Positions 12,101 to 17,700 of a DNA stretch of 21,988 bases are shown one piece after another. Under the pieces are notes generated by a model. The model did not search any database. It worked only from the letters and a program-made list of their open reading frames with translations, and was not told the DNA's origin. This DNA comes from Temnopleurus reevesii (Eukaryota > Echinodermata > Echinoidea > Temnopleuroida > Temnopleuridae), in NCBI GenBank assembly GCA_036244855.1, contig BQKZ01001904.1, positions 1 through 21,988 on the forward strand, given 5' to 3'. Within the stretch, counting starts at the first letter, position 1, and each line of letters opens with the position of its first letter. The position numbers were made by a program, and so were the translations under genes.

Positions 12101-15100
12101 CGTGTTCCACATAACCATGGACGTGGCCGGCCTTACTGTTCAAATATATTATATTTCATCAATTGCACTGTATAAAACAATGCAGCATCAGAACAATCCC
12201 TACACTCATTCACTAACCACGTATACACTTACACATAAAATCCACACACACACACTGTCGTGTTCCGCATAACCATAGACGCCTCCAGCCCATCTGTTCT
12301 AATCAATTTTATGTCTTCAAAGGCACTGCATAATATAATTTAGCATCATAACACCCAATACACACACTCACTAACCACGTATACCATCACAAATCTACAC
12401 GTACACCAACACTTGGTCGTTTTATACATTAGCGTGAACTCTACCAGTAAATATATTCCAATATGGATTACCTAATAAATGACACTGCAATTTATTTCAT
12501 GTAGCATCAGAACAACTCGTACACACACTCACTAACCATGTATACACCTAAAACCACATGTACACCCATGTTGTCGTGTTCCACATAACCATGGACGCTA
12601 CAAGCCACTCTATGCTAACCCTTTTAATCAAATCGATGACACTGCATAATATAATGTAGCATCAGGTCACCACAAACCACGTATACACTTACACGTAAAA
12701 TTCACACGTACACCCACACACTATCATGACCCACAAACCATGGCCGCGACCAGCCCATCTGTCCCCATCCATATGATCTAATCAATGACATTGCATGGAT
12801 ATATCAGTCTCTGTAGCACCAGAACACCCCAACCCCTACACACACTTACTAACCACGTATACACCTAAAAGCACACATGCACCCACATACCGTCATGCCC
12901 CACATAACCATGGCCGCGACCAGCCCATCTGTCTCCATCCACATGATATAATCAATGGCACTGCATAATAGAATGTGGCATCGAGCACACCTCTACACAT
13001 ACACACACTCACTAACCACGTATACACTCACACATAAAATCCGCACATACACCCACATCGTAATGCCCCAAATAACCATGGATGCGACCAGCCCATCTGT
13101 CCCCATCTATATGATATAATCAATGGCCTTGCATGGATATAATGTAGCATCAGCACACCCCCTACACACACTCACTAACCACATATACACTCACACATAA
13201 AATCCCCACGTACACCCACACTTGGTAGGGTCCCACATAACCATGAACGCTTGCAGCCCATTTGTTGTAATATATTTTATGTCATCAATGGCACTGCATA
13301 ATATATTGTAGCATCACCACATCCCCTACACATACCCACTAACCATGTATACACATATACACCTAAATCCCCACATACACCCACACAACGCCATGACCCA
13401 CATAACCACGACCGCGACCAGCCCATCTGTCCTCATCCATATGGTCTAATCAATGGGCATTGCATGAATATGTCAGTCCCTATTATCAAGGGGCAAACAT
13501 GTTAGGACGATAATGGATAAACCAAACATAACTATCTCTCCCACCCTCGTTGAAGGAAAGAGGTTGAACATTCCAATCGTAAGAAAGAGAGATAGTATTA
13601 TGTAGTATAATATATCCCGTACAGTAGAGTATACCATGATAAAAAAAAATCGGCGCCGGTAGGAATTTCGTGCTAAATTTCTGGACTTCTGGAAAATCAT
13701 TGAAATTTGAGGTCCTGTATCCTAAATAAAGGCTATCTCAAAAGGCTTAGTTCCATTTTAAATATTTTAGCCGACATTATTGAATTTCAAATGTCAGTTA
13801 TGAAAATTTTGATATTGGACCGTATCTCAATTGTTTTGAAAGTGTAATTATTTTGAAATTGAAATTGGTTTTTCCAACCAACATTGATGATCTAAAATCA
13901 TGACAATCATGACAGAGCGGGAAAGTAGAATTAGTATTACAGAATACTATGGCATTACAAGATCTCGAACCTTTCGAACGACAATCAAACTAGTCCACAT
14001 TAGTTGAAAATAGAATCTAACATATAACTATCCAAAGCCCTGGTCACATAGGATCCCAAAAGCAACACGATTCACCCCGACTCGTTGTTCTGAGGCAGTT
14101 AACTGTGAATTAACAAAGAGTCGAGGTGAATCGTGTTGCTTCCGGGGTCCTATGTGACCGGGGCTTAAACGATCTTAATAGCTACTTCACTTTCTCTACT
14201 CACCTTTTTAATTCCTTCTTGTTTCACTTGTACATTCATCTCGAAGAGGCGTCTTGTGAATTCATCTACGGGAACAACACTGTCAAAAGAAAAAATATAT
14301 AAAATCCGAATCTTTCATGAAGACGTATCTCGCGCTTTATGGAATATTTACTAAAATCAGTATTTTCCCCATTTATGTTGTGCTGCGTATCAGGATTATT
14401 AACCATGATATTATTTTTTTTATTGTTTTAATTTCGAACTATTTTAACAACAATTTAGATTTCGCGCAGAATGCATACAGCGTGCGTACGTGATTTTGGC
14501 AAAATTGAATGACCGTATCGTGAAATCGTTTAAGTAAAATATAAAATTGGCTGGATAAAGCCGATCCTGATACGAAACACAAAATGTGTAGAAACACTTT
14601 GTGTCACAATATGAAGATGTAGAAAAATAGATAGATAGATAATGCAGTAGATACACTGACACTTGTACGACTCTTGGCTACGACTTTGTCGTGGCAGATC
14701 GTGCCATTTTGGGGCACGAACTGGGAGGCTTCCGCACTGTTCACGACTAGTTCACGCAAACTAAGTTCGAGACAAGTCAACGAAGAGTTCACGAATAGTT
14801 CACCAATGCGTGTCAGTGCGCAAACTAGTCGTAAACTGGGATGAAGTATTCGCAAACTGTTTGTGAACTCATTGGAACGATGAGGGAGGATGTTTGCCAG
14901 TGGGTGGCCGTGTGCACCATGCCACGACTGTCACGAACTGCTATAAATAGCCCCCAGTTATCCATATCTATAGTGTCGATGTTTTCCCAGAGACACAGCA
15001 GGATCACGACATCGTCCGTGTTGCGCAAACTCGTCGTGAAAATGCGGGAAGTGCGTAAACTATGCGCAAGCAATGCGTAAACTCGTCATGTCAGTTCGTG

Positions 15101-17284
15101 TCAATGTACTGTGGACATCAATGGACACGCATTCGTGAACTGTTTGTGAACTAGTCGTGAACTATGCGTGAACTAGTCGTAGACAGAGCAAAAGCCTCCC
15201 AGTTCGTGCCCCACAAAATGGCACGTCTTGCCACGACAAAATCGTGGCTAAAAGTCGTGCAAATGTCAGCCTGGCTTTAGCCTGGCTTAGACTCAGTGTC
15301 AGCAGAAGAAACAGAGTATTTGGACAAAACAAACAACTTGTATTCAAACATTCATAAAAGCGAGAGAAATGTCAAACAAGTGTCACACGTGTTCAATGAA
15401 TAAAAAGGTAGTTACGTTCTTATGTTTGTGAAAGCTTTTGTGAATGAGAGTTGTTTGCTTTGTACAATTTCTTTGTCCCTTCTTCCCATGGTGGCTGTTG
15501 TATCACTTCTATTCAATTAAATAATTAGCTAACAATAATCAGTTTATGCCAGCAATAACCAGATAACGCATTGGTTTACCACCACGCAACCTTGGCCAAG
15601 AAGTAACACTGTGTTTCTTGACCGCGAGCATACTCCATTACCAGAATCTTTCAAACAGAGACATGAACACATATTGAGCTCGGTGCTTTGGATTGATAAT
15701 ACCGTATTATAATATCTTTGATAATACCAAGGACCCTTTTTCAGATGGACGATTAATGCCATTGTTCCTTGGATGTCATGATAGTCACCGGCGCCCGATT
15801 ATGCATGCATTTTGATGAAAACATCCAGATGATTAACAATTAAAGCACAAATGTGCATTTTATCATTGACAAAGGAACATTTTGCCCTGTCTTGGTTTTT
15901 GTTTGCTGATGTCCTGTTTTAGACTATAACTTTCAATGAACATCCTTCAGATTTGGAGCAGCAAAATTGCGAAGCAGACGATTTTATGATATAAAATATG
16001 CTTTTATCTTATCCGGAGAATCCCGGACACATATGATGACCTCAATAACGTCAAGAGACTTATGACCAATACATGCTATGTATCTTGCATCTCTTGAAAA
16101 GTTTGAGGAATTCTGCAAAAATTGGATCATAAGTGATGATCATTCAATCACTATCCATCCTTATTATTGAAATATATATATACCCTTTCCAAAGTAAAAC
16201 ACACGGAACTTAAGTATTCCGTCGTAAATAAGAACTGCACATTGGTTTTTCAGGATTTAATTGATTTATTGCCTTCTGCGCACACGAATTGTTCAATTTC
16301 AATATGTGAAAACAGACTTCTTGTTTCTCCCTACATCCTAATCGGCGGTGACCATCATGACATCAAAGTAGAAAAATATTAAAAGAATGTTATTCAGATG
16401 ACAATGGAAGTCACACGCAAGCGATTCCATTACGTAACAGATAAATGTCCATTGTCGGAAGTCCTTGATATTACTGGGCTTGCGCTCTACAACAACGGGA
16501 ACGCTATTTTAAGACGTCAGATCTATGGGCAGCTTAAGTGGAAGATAATGTGCTTTGGAATACAATGAGGTCCTAGGTGCTCAAAAGTAATTTTGTTTAG
16601 AAAATTTGAACCTTTGCAAAATGTGTAAATGACTGCTTTGTCAGTCCATAGATTGAACGTCTTTAATAGCGGTCGCGTTGCAAAGCGAAAGCCTCGTATT
16701 GACTCGACAGGCCAATAACGATTGTCTACACTATCAAAAAACAAAAGTTTGTTTCTCATATTTCGAATCGTCCGTGTTTTAATGAAGTGACAATAGCAAA
16801 GGTAGTATTGGATATAAGAAAAAAAGCCTGACATAGCAACAATTCAAAGGGCATTATTTTAGATGCATGTTAATTCTATAGAGGACAACAGGTTTCAATG
16901 AACTTGTAACAAAAGTTATGGTTTTTGGCAACATTACCCTTTGGATACCGTCACTTCGTGAAAACACGGACTTATCATTTTTCAATGCCAGCCCTGATAA
17001 ATATTAAAATAATGATACCTTTTTAGTGATGAGTATAAGAATGCGTCGTCTTTGCTGATCCCCCACATGAGGAGATTGATATCAGTCTGAAGGTGCATCG
17101 CCTTGTTGTAGAGGCTCCGTGGAAACGTGGAGGGGATCAGCGTAAGCGGGCCATGGATCGTCTTGTTATAGCGGGGGCGTATGAGAACCCCCATGGCGTA
17201 GGCTCGATCCTTGATATCCTCTTCCAGAATCTCCAGCAGGTCCCCGGCCAGTGGCAGCTCGATCGCCGGGTGTAACTCGACCAT
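1..17284 (-). CDS. GSS: Glutathione synthetase gene, ten exons, 3' end off the window
   Basis: ATP-dependent ligase that joins gamma-glutamylcysteine and glycine, the second step of glutathione synthesis; it is a cytosolic homodimer of the eukaryotic GSS (ATP-grasp) family. The ten spliced exons give 502 codons, open at the edge (human GSS has 474). Family landmarks in order: INRTDYM (R122, human R125), VEINTIA (E145 and N147, the Mg ligands E144/N146 in human), AWQLYG, KFDQRW, VIRR, YFRTGY (R273, human R267), LAGTKK (K312, human K305), PQREGGGNN (E374, human E368, and the Gly-rich loop), RTK (R457/K459, human R450/K452) and the A-loop GG. Odd points: human K364 is N370; human S149 and S151 are Ala and Gly; the A-loop reads GGLMVG rather than GGVAAG; the C-terminus is extended. 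The start is the first in-frame Met, with an in-frame TGA 12 bases upstream. Family assignment is certain; whether this is the main GSS or a diverged paralogue is open. Confidence 0.95.
186..750. other. GSS intron 9
   Basis: AT-rich intron with ordinary GTGAGG and TTGCAG borders. Three minus-strand open frames in 57-484 overlap its 3' part; apart from the exon 10 shadow they have no recognisable content. No repeat recognised. Confidence 0.7.
751..943 (-). CDS. GSS: GSS exon 9 (residues 377-440)
   Basis: 193 bases, acceptor TATATGTTCAG, donor GTGAGGCG. The G of exon 8 plus GT completes the glycine loop, followed by NNLFGEKMKEALEKLRG and AYMLMDRF; human has NNLYGEEMVQALKQLKD and SYILMEKI. Later EFGPFGTLV aligns with human ELGIFGVYV. 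It ends in phase 2 (AG), which joins the first T of exon 10 to give Ser. Confidence 0.95.
944..1510. other. GSS intron 8
   Basis: AT-rich intron, GTACGC to TTCAG. The plus-strand open frame 1103-1309 has no recognisable domain. Nothing else noted. Confidence 0.7.
1511..1592 (-). CDS. GSS: GSS exon 8 (residues 350-376), ATP-site Lys replaced by Asn
   Basis: 82 bases, acceptor TTTCTTTCCAG, donor GTACGCAC, ends in phase 1. It encodes TPAGDEAAESAIANPMKYV then MNPQREGG. In human the last stretch is VLKPQREGG, where K364 contacts ATP and E368 binds Mg. The codon here is AAT (Asn). The exon is otherwise intact, with E374 and the first glycines of the loop. Confidence 0.93.
1696..1937. mobile_element. 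Foldback MITE, family 1, copy A (degraded)
   Basis: About 240 bases with long terminal inverted repeats: TTTTTAGCCTGCGTCGG on the left and CCGACGCAGGCTAAAA on the right. Internal matches to the other two copies include the GTACGCTCCTTGAG stretch and an AACGTCAGTCCACCGTCTGAT-like stretch. No coding capacity. It lies in GSS intron 7. Confidence 0.85.
2531..2722 (-). CDS. GSS: GSS exon 7 (residues 286-349), first ATP-site Lys
   Basis: 192 bases (64 codons, phase 0 at both ends), acceptor TCTCCCGCCAG, donor GTAAGTTC. It encodes EWKARLMGERSRAAVCPS, MQLAGTKKIQQ and IFTGHYTLDL; human has NWEARLLLERSHAAKCPD, TQLAGTKKVQQ and TFAGLYSLDV. K312 corresponds to human K305, an ATP contact. A copy of the first part sits at 3069-3105. 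Confidence 0.96.
3069..3240 (-). pseudogene. Truncated upstream copy of GSS exon 7 with its acceptor
   Basis: Bases 3105-3069 repeat the first ~37 bases of exon 7 almost perfectly (EWKARLMGERSR), and 3106-3240 resemble the intron just upstream of the real exon (2723-2840). The acceptor (CCCTCCAG) is intact and phase 0. The frame runs 28 codons past the acceptor to TAA at 3021-3019, which overlaps AATAAA (3020-3015). The rest of the exon and its donor are absent. It is either a dead duplicate or an alternative terminal exon that would truncate the protein before its ATP-binding half. Confidence 0.85.
3520..3860. repeat. Compound trinucleotide microsatellite next to exon 6 donor
   Basis: Blocks in order: CTC/CTT (about 3521-3570), ACC (about 3578-3614), ATC (about 3615-3640), mixed TCC/TTC pyrimidine sequence (about 3685-3790) and CAT (about 3797-3860). 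The right end is within about 14 bases of the exon 6 donor, so the transcript of intron 6 starts with GATGATG-type repeats. Open frames here are repeat artefacts. Confidence 0.95.
3872..3941 (-). CDS. GSS: GSS exon 6 (residues 262-285), substrate-site YFRxGY
   Basis: 70 bases, acceptor TTTTTTCTCAG, donor GTAAGATG. The AT of exon 5 plus A gives Ile, then DDMEVAILYFRTGYSPIDYP, ending phase 0. It aligns with human [21 protein letters not shown]; R273 corresponds to human R267. The donor lies about 14 bases from a long CAT/CTC/ACC compound microsatellite, an unusual setting for a splice site. Confidence 0.93.
4530..5258 (-). mobile_element. Non-LTR retrotransposon 3' fragment (RT C-terminal end and 3' UTR)
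   Basis: The minus-strand frame, open from about 5258 to a stop at 4986, contains YDFNTRNSDSLNV, then FRYSGPKTWNSLPPNVQ and SFKRLYKAKYF. This is the typical end of LINE reverse-transcriptase proteins (N-T-R ... G-x-x-x-W-N-S-L-P ... S-F-K-x-x-L). After the stop comes about 450 bases of A-rich sequence ending with AATAAA at 4542-4537. The element is 5'-truncated, as LINE copies usually are, and lies in GSS intron 5 in the same orientation as the gene. Confidence 0.8.
5335..5382. repeat. Short fragment of the same intronic repeat
   Basis: TTGCC, ACAACACCCTTTGTCACC and CGTGAAAACACGGA resemble the right end of the repeat at 16928-16972. It lies about 30 bases from the exon 5 donor. Short and so less certain. 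Confidence 0.4.
5413..5580 (-). CDS. GSS: GSS exon 5 (residues 206-261)
   Basis: 168 bases, acceptor CTCTCTTTAG, donor GTGAGTAA. It encodes AVIVFVVRDEESNKFDQRW and VIRRTLTEI, ending DDRRLF plus AT; human has ALVLLIAQEKERNIFDQRA, HVIRRTFEDI and QDRRLF. A decayed copy of the first two thirds, with its acceptor, lies 219 bases upstream at 5690-5799. Confidence 0.95.
5690..5850 (-). pseudogene. Truncated, frameshifted upstream copy of GSS exon 5
   Basis: Minus-strand bases 5799-5690 repeat the first two thirds of exon 5: an AG acceptor, then AVIVFVFRDEESNKFDQRW. After GIKA a net 2-base loss shifts the frame; the original frame resumes as VIRRT and homology ends near 5690, with no donor. Upstream intron sequence to about 5850 also resembles that above exon 5. 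The offset from the real exon is 219 bases. Read through from the acceptor it meets an in-frame TAG. Confidence 0.88.
5874..6125. mobile_element. Foldback MITE, family 1, copy B
   Basis: About 250 bases, the best-preserved copy. Termini TAAAGGCCGGCTCA and TGAGTCGGCCTTTA are inverted repeats, followed inward by GCGTTTTTAGCCTGCGTCGG and its complement near the right end. It is non-coding and lies in GSS intron 4, just beyond the exon 5 copy. Confidence 0.9.
6225..6407. mobile_element. Hairpin MITE, family 2
   Basis: About 183 bases with inverted ends TATGGGGGTGTTGCTCAAAA and TTTTGAGCAACACCCCATA, plus inner arms rich in CAACTGCAA and TTGCAACTT, and a core with repeated GCGCA/TGCGC motifs. A flanking TA could be the target-site duplication. 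It lies in GSS intron 4, about 80 bases after the exon 4 donor. Open frames through it on both strands are by-products of the palindrome. Confidence 0.85.
6485..6607 (-). CDS. GSS: GSS exon 4 (residues 166-205)
   Basis: 123 bases, acceptor TTTCTCAAACAG, donor GTGAGTAT. It starts with one base and ends with two, so phase is kept on both sides and skipping it would not shift the frame. Translation reads YSLEELGMSRDKVLDRV and later FLTAWQLYGEP, aligning with human HVLSVLSKTKEAGKIL and IAKAWELYGSP. A plus-strand open frame (6456-6656) covers the same bases and is a shadow. The N-half of this exon is poorly conserved across the family, so the acceptor rests on phase and its polypyrimidine tract. 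Confidence 0.9.
6870..7045 (+). mobile_element. Possible LINE/SINE 3' tail
   Basis: The segment ends GATTTTATGTCAGAGCGCCT then AATAAAAATCAATTATTGC and ATTATTATAATC, a style common at 3' ends of CR1/L2-type elements and SINEs that share their tails. The plus-strand open frame just before it (6628-6855) has no recognisable RT motif. Weak call. Confidence 0.35.
7100..7900. other. GSS intron 3, middle part
   Basis: AT-rich intron sequence. The open frames 7440-7631 (+) and 7728-8030 (-) have no recognisable domain. Nothing else seen. Confidence 0.5.
7921..8124. repeat. Dispersed ~200-bp intronic repeat, copy 1
   Basis: Shares ordered blocks with 16766-16972: ATCGTCCGT, TGAAGTGAC, CGACATAGC/TGACATAGC, CAATTCAAAG, TTTCAATGAA, CCGTCAC and GTGAAAAC. 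No coding content. It lies in GSS intron 3. Confidence 0.7.
8372..8523 (-). CDS. GSS: GSS exon 3 (residues 115-165), Mg-binding E-x-N
   Basis: 152 bases, acceptor CTCCTCCCAG, donor GTAAAT, ends in phase 2. It encodes PVALCINRTDYM (human FLGLNRSDYM, where R125 contacts substrate) and VEINTIAAG (human IEINTISAS). E145 and N147 are the expected Mg ligands. The two serines that follow in human are replaced here by Ala and Gly. The exon ends VDVH plus AG, matching human PAVHR. A truncated copy of its first part lies at 9297-9335, beyond the long CAT-type microsatellite. Confidence 0.95.
8618..9142. repeat. Long imperfect CAT-type microsatellite
   Basis: About 525 bases of CAT/ATC repeats with scattered CAC, TAT, CGT and CTT variants; the last stretch before 9142 is nearly pure. 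It lies in intron 2 between exon 3 and its truncated copy. The long poly-His, poly-Ile and Met/Asp-rich open frames over it are artefacts of the repeat. Confidence 0.97.
9168..9291. mobile_element. Short hairpin element in the exon 3 copy
   Basis: Arms 9168-9197 and 9262-9291 are inverted repeats matching at about 27 of 30 positions (GTAGATCTACG... and its near-complement). A second, weaker inner pair (CCCTTTCTTAGGT / ACCGATAAAGGG) makes the whole ~124 bases foldable. It sits exactly where homology of the exon 3 copy ends. Confidence 0.75.
9291..9415 (-). pseudogene. Truncated upstream copy of GSS exon 3 with its acceptor
   Basis: Bases 9335-9297 repeat the start of exon 3 (PVALYINRIDYM), and 9336-9415 repeat its upstream intron, including the ACACAAAATG and GGTATTAT stretches. 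After the Met codon the copy has small deletions and reaches an in-frame TAG two codons later, beside the hairpin element at 9168-9291. The acceptor AG survives with a weaker pyrimidine tract. The 812-base offset is made mostly of the intervening microsatellite. Confidence 0.85.
9640..10000 (+). mobile_element. Decayed CR1/L2-like LINE 3' fragment
   Basis: The plus-strand frame reads YFIVLKSLNDQAP, then LLRFNVQS and GDRAVVIATLKL, followed by a stop where the family has Trp, then NYLP. This matches the RT tail pattern F-K-x-L-x-x-L-N-x-x-A-P ... G-D-R-A-F-x-x-x-x-x-x-L-W-N-x-L-P, with TGG changed to TGA. After it comes a tail with TTGCGCTTTA and ATTATAATCATTGTCG-like sequence resembling LINE 3' ends. 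Inactive relic in intron 2. Confidence 0.72.
10215..10771. repeat. Inverted repeat spanning the assembly gap
   Basis: Arms 10215-10274 and 10711-10771 are inverted copies, with a perfect core of about 44 bases beginning AACTCGGTCTTAAAG. The loop holds the run of N. Similarity weakens inside the arms (TACACACGAC-like stretches). It is probably a foldback element inserted in the satellite-like array. Confidence 0.85.
10335..10520. other. Run of N (assembly gap)
   Basis: 186 unknown bases between inverted arms. Open frames crossing it are meaningless. The true gap size is not known from the sequence. Confidence 0.99.
10775..13480. repeat. Tandem array of about 162-base units in GSS intron 2
   Basis: Diverged tandem units recur, each with an ACTCACTAACCACGTATAC block, an ACACACATAAAATCCAC block, a CACATAACCATGGACGC block, CAGCCCATCTGT, and CACTGCATAATATAATGTAGC followed by ATCAGAACACCCC. 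Successive ACTAACCACGTA blocks near 12211, 12371, 12531, 12675, 12849, 13015, 13176 and 13338 give a period of roughly 160-165. Units left of 11300 are more degraded, with a non-repeat stretch at about 11110-11290. A decayed unit may precede the gap at 10060-10200. Confidence 0.9.
14034..14166. mobile_element. Hairpin MITE, family 3
   Basis: About 133 bases, nearly all palindromic: arms begin AAGCCCTGGTCACATAGGA on the left and end TCCTATGTGACCGGGGCTT on the right, with CAACACGATTCACC conserved inside both arms and a short unpaired centre. Its right end is only 37 bases from the exon 2 donor, in intron 2. Confidence 0.85.
14204..14279 (-). CDS. GSS: GSS exon 2 (residues 89-114)
   Basis: 76 bases. 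The acceptor is TTTTGACAG and the donor is GTGAGTAG. The AG of exon 1 plus the first T of this exon makes Ser, then the frame reads VVPVDEFTRRLFEMNVQVK and closes with KK in phase 0. It aligns with human [22 protein letters not shown]. Phase agreement on both sides supports the call, although the exon is short and had no open frame of its own long enough to stand out. Confidence 0.93.
14657..15267. mobile_element. Large foldback element rich in AGTTCACGA motifs
   Basis: Arms 14657-14731 and 15191-15267 are inverted repeats sharing GGCACGAACTGGGAGGCTT, GTGCCATTTTG and TTTGTCGTGGCA. The interior carries many short AGTTCACGA, TTCGTGAACT and TGCGTAAAC motifs in both orientations, so most of the 611 bases can fold. 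Four open frames in the region show no conserved domain and I treat them as chance. It lies in GSS intron 1. Confidence 0.8.
15270..16765. other. GSS intron 1, unassigned stretch
   Basis: Open frames at 15544-15762, 16167-16382 and 16523-16834 are short, without conserved motifs or plausible splice context. I see no repeat structure or gene here. Confidence 0.5.
16766..16972. repeat. Dispersed ~200-bp intronic repeat, copy 2
   Basis: Partner of 7921-8124 in the same orientation. Its right end is only about 46 bases from the exon 1 donor. The minus-strand open frame 16523-16834 overlaps its left part; I do not recognise a protein in it. Confidence 0.7.
17019..17284 (-). CDS. GSS: GSS exon 1 (start codon, residues 1-88)
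   Basis: Runs from ATG (17284-17282) to a GTATCA donor and ends in phase 2. It encodes the N-terminal helices, which align with human GSS from its Met: DRAYAMGVLIR matches DRALAEGVLLR, and LQTDINLLMWGISKDDAFL matches the human MDFNLLVDAVSQNAAFL segment. The start has A at -3 and G at +4, a good animal context. An in-frame TGA at 17296-17294 argues against a longer N-terminus in this exon. A GGTGAGC donor-like string lies just upstream of the ATG, but using it would remove the start codon, so I do not treat it as a splice site. Confidence 0.92.
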
Positions 17285-17700
17285 GTTTGTTGCTCACCTA
17301 ACCTCGACGCCCCCTGGATAAAAATGATATCGAGATGGAAACTGAGAGGGTGATACGCTTAAAATGATACGCGCCACCAGCAGACGACACGGTTAAATGA
17401 GACCCGATCGGGCGAATGAATGCGCATAAATAACATTCAGCGCCGTGTCGAAAAGGTCAGTGCGGAAGGAATCGTTTTGGTATTCCATTCTAATGCAAGC
17501 ATGAAGTCTTATCCTCGTGCTAATATCTTAATCAGGAAACAATTCAACAAGAATCAGAATGCGATAGCATCATAAAAAAAAAGCTACACGTGGGTGCCGA
17601 ACCGACGTCCTTTTGAATTGTATCCCTTCCGATTTATGTGGACACTACCCGTGAACCGGGGAACGCCGGAAGTGGGACAATAATGACCAAAGGACAACTC
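17285..17700 (-). promoter_or_regulatory. Putative GSS promoter-proximal / 5' UTR region
   Basis: Sequence directly upstream of the GSS start codon. No clear TATA box is seen in the expected orientation. An E-box CACGTG lies at 17587-17592 and a consensus ETS-type CCGGAAGTG at about 17666-17674; both occur often in TATA-less housekeeping promoters. The stretch is richer in G+C and CpG than the introns. The transcription start cannot be placed from sequence alone, and an upstream non-coding exon is possible. Confidence 0.35.

Noticed and set aside
10775..13480. CRISPR-like array
   Set aside because: Units are whole tandem repeats with no short constant repeat separated by unique spacers, in an animal intron.
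17285..17305. Donor-like GGTGAGC just upstream of the GSS ATG
   Set aside because: Using it would place the start codon in an intron, while the protein from this ATG matches GSS from its N-terminus with similar length.
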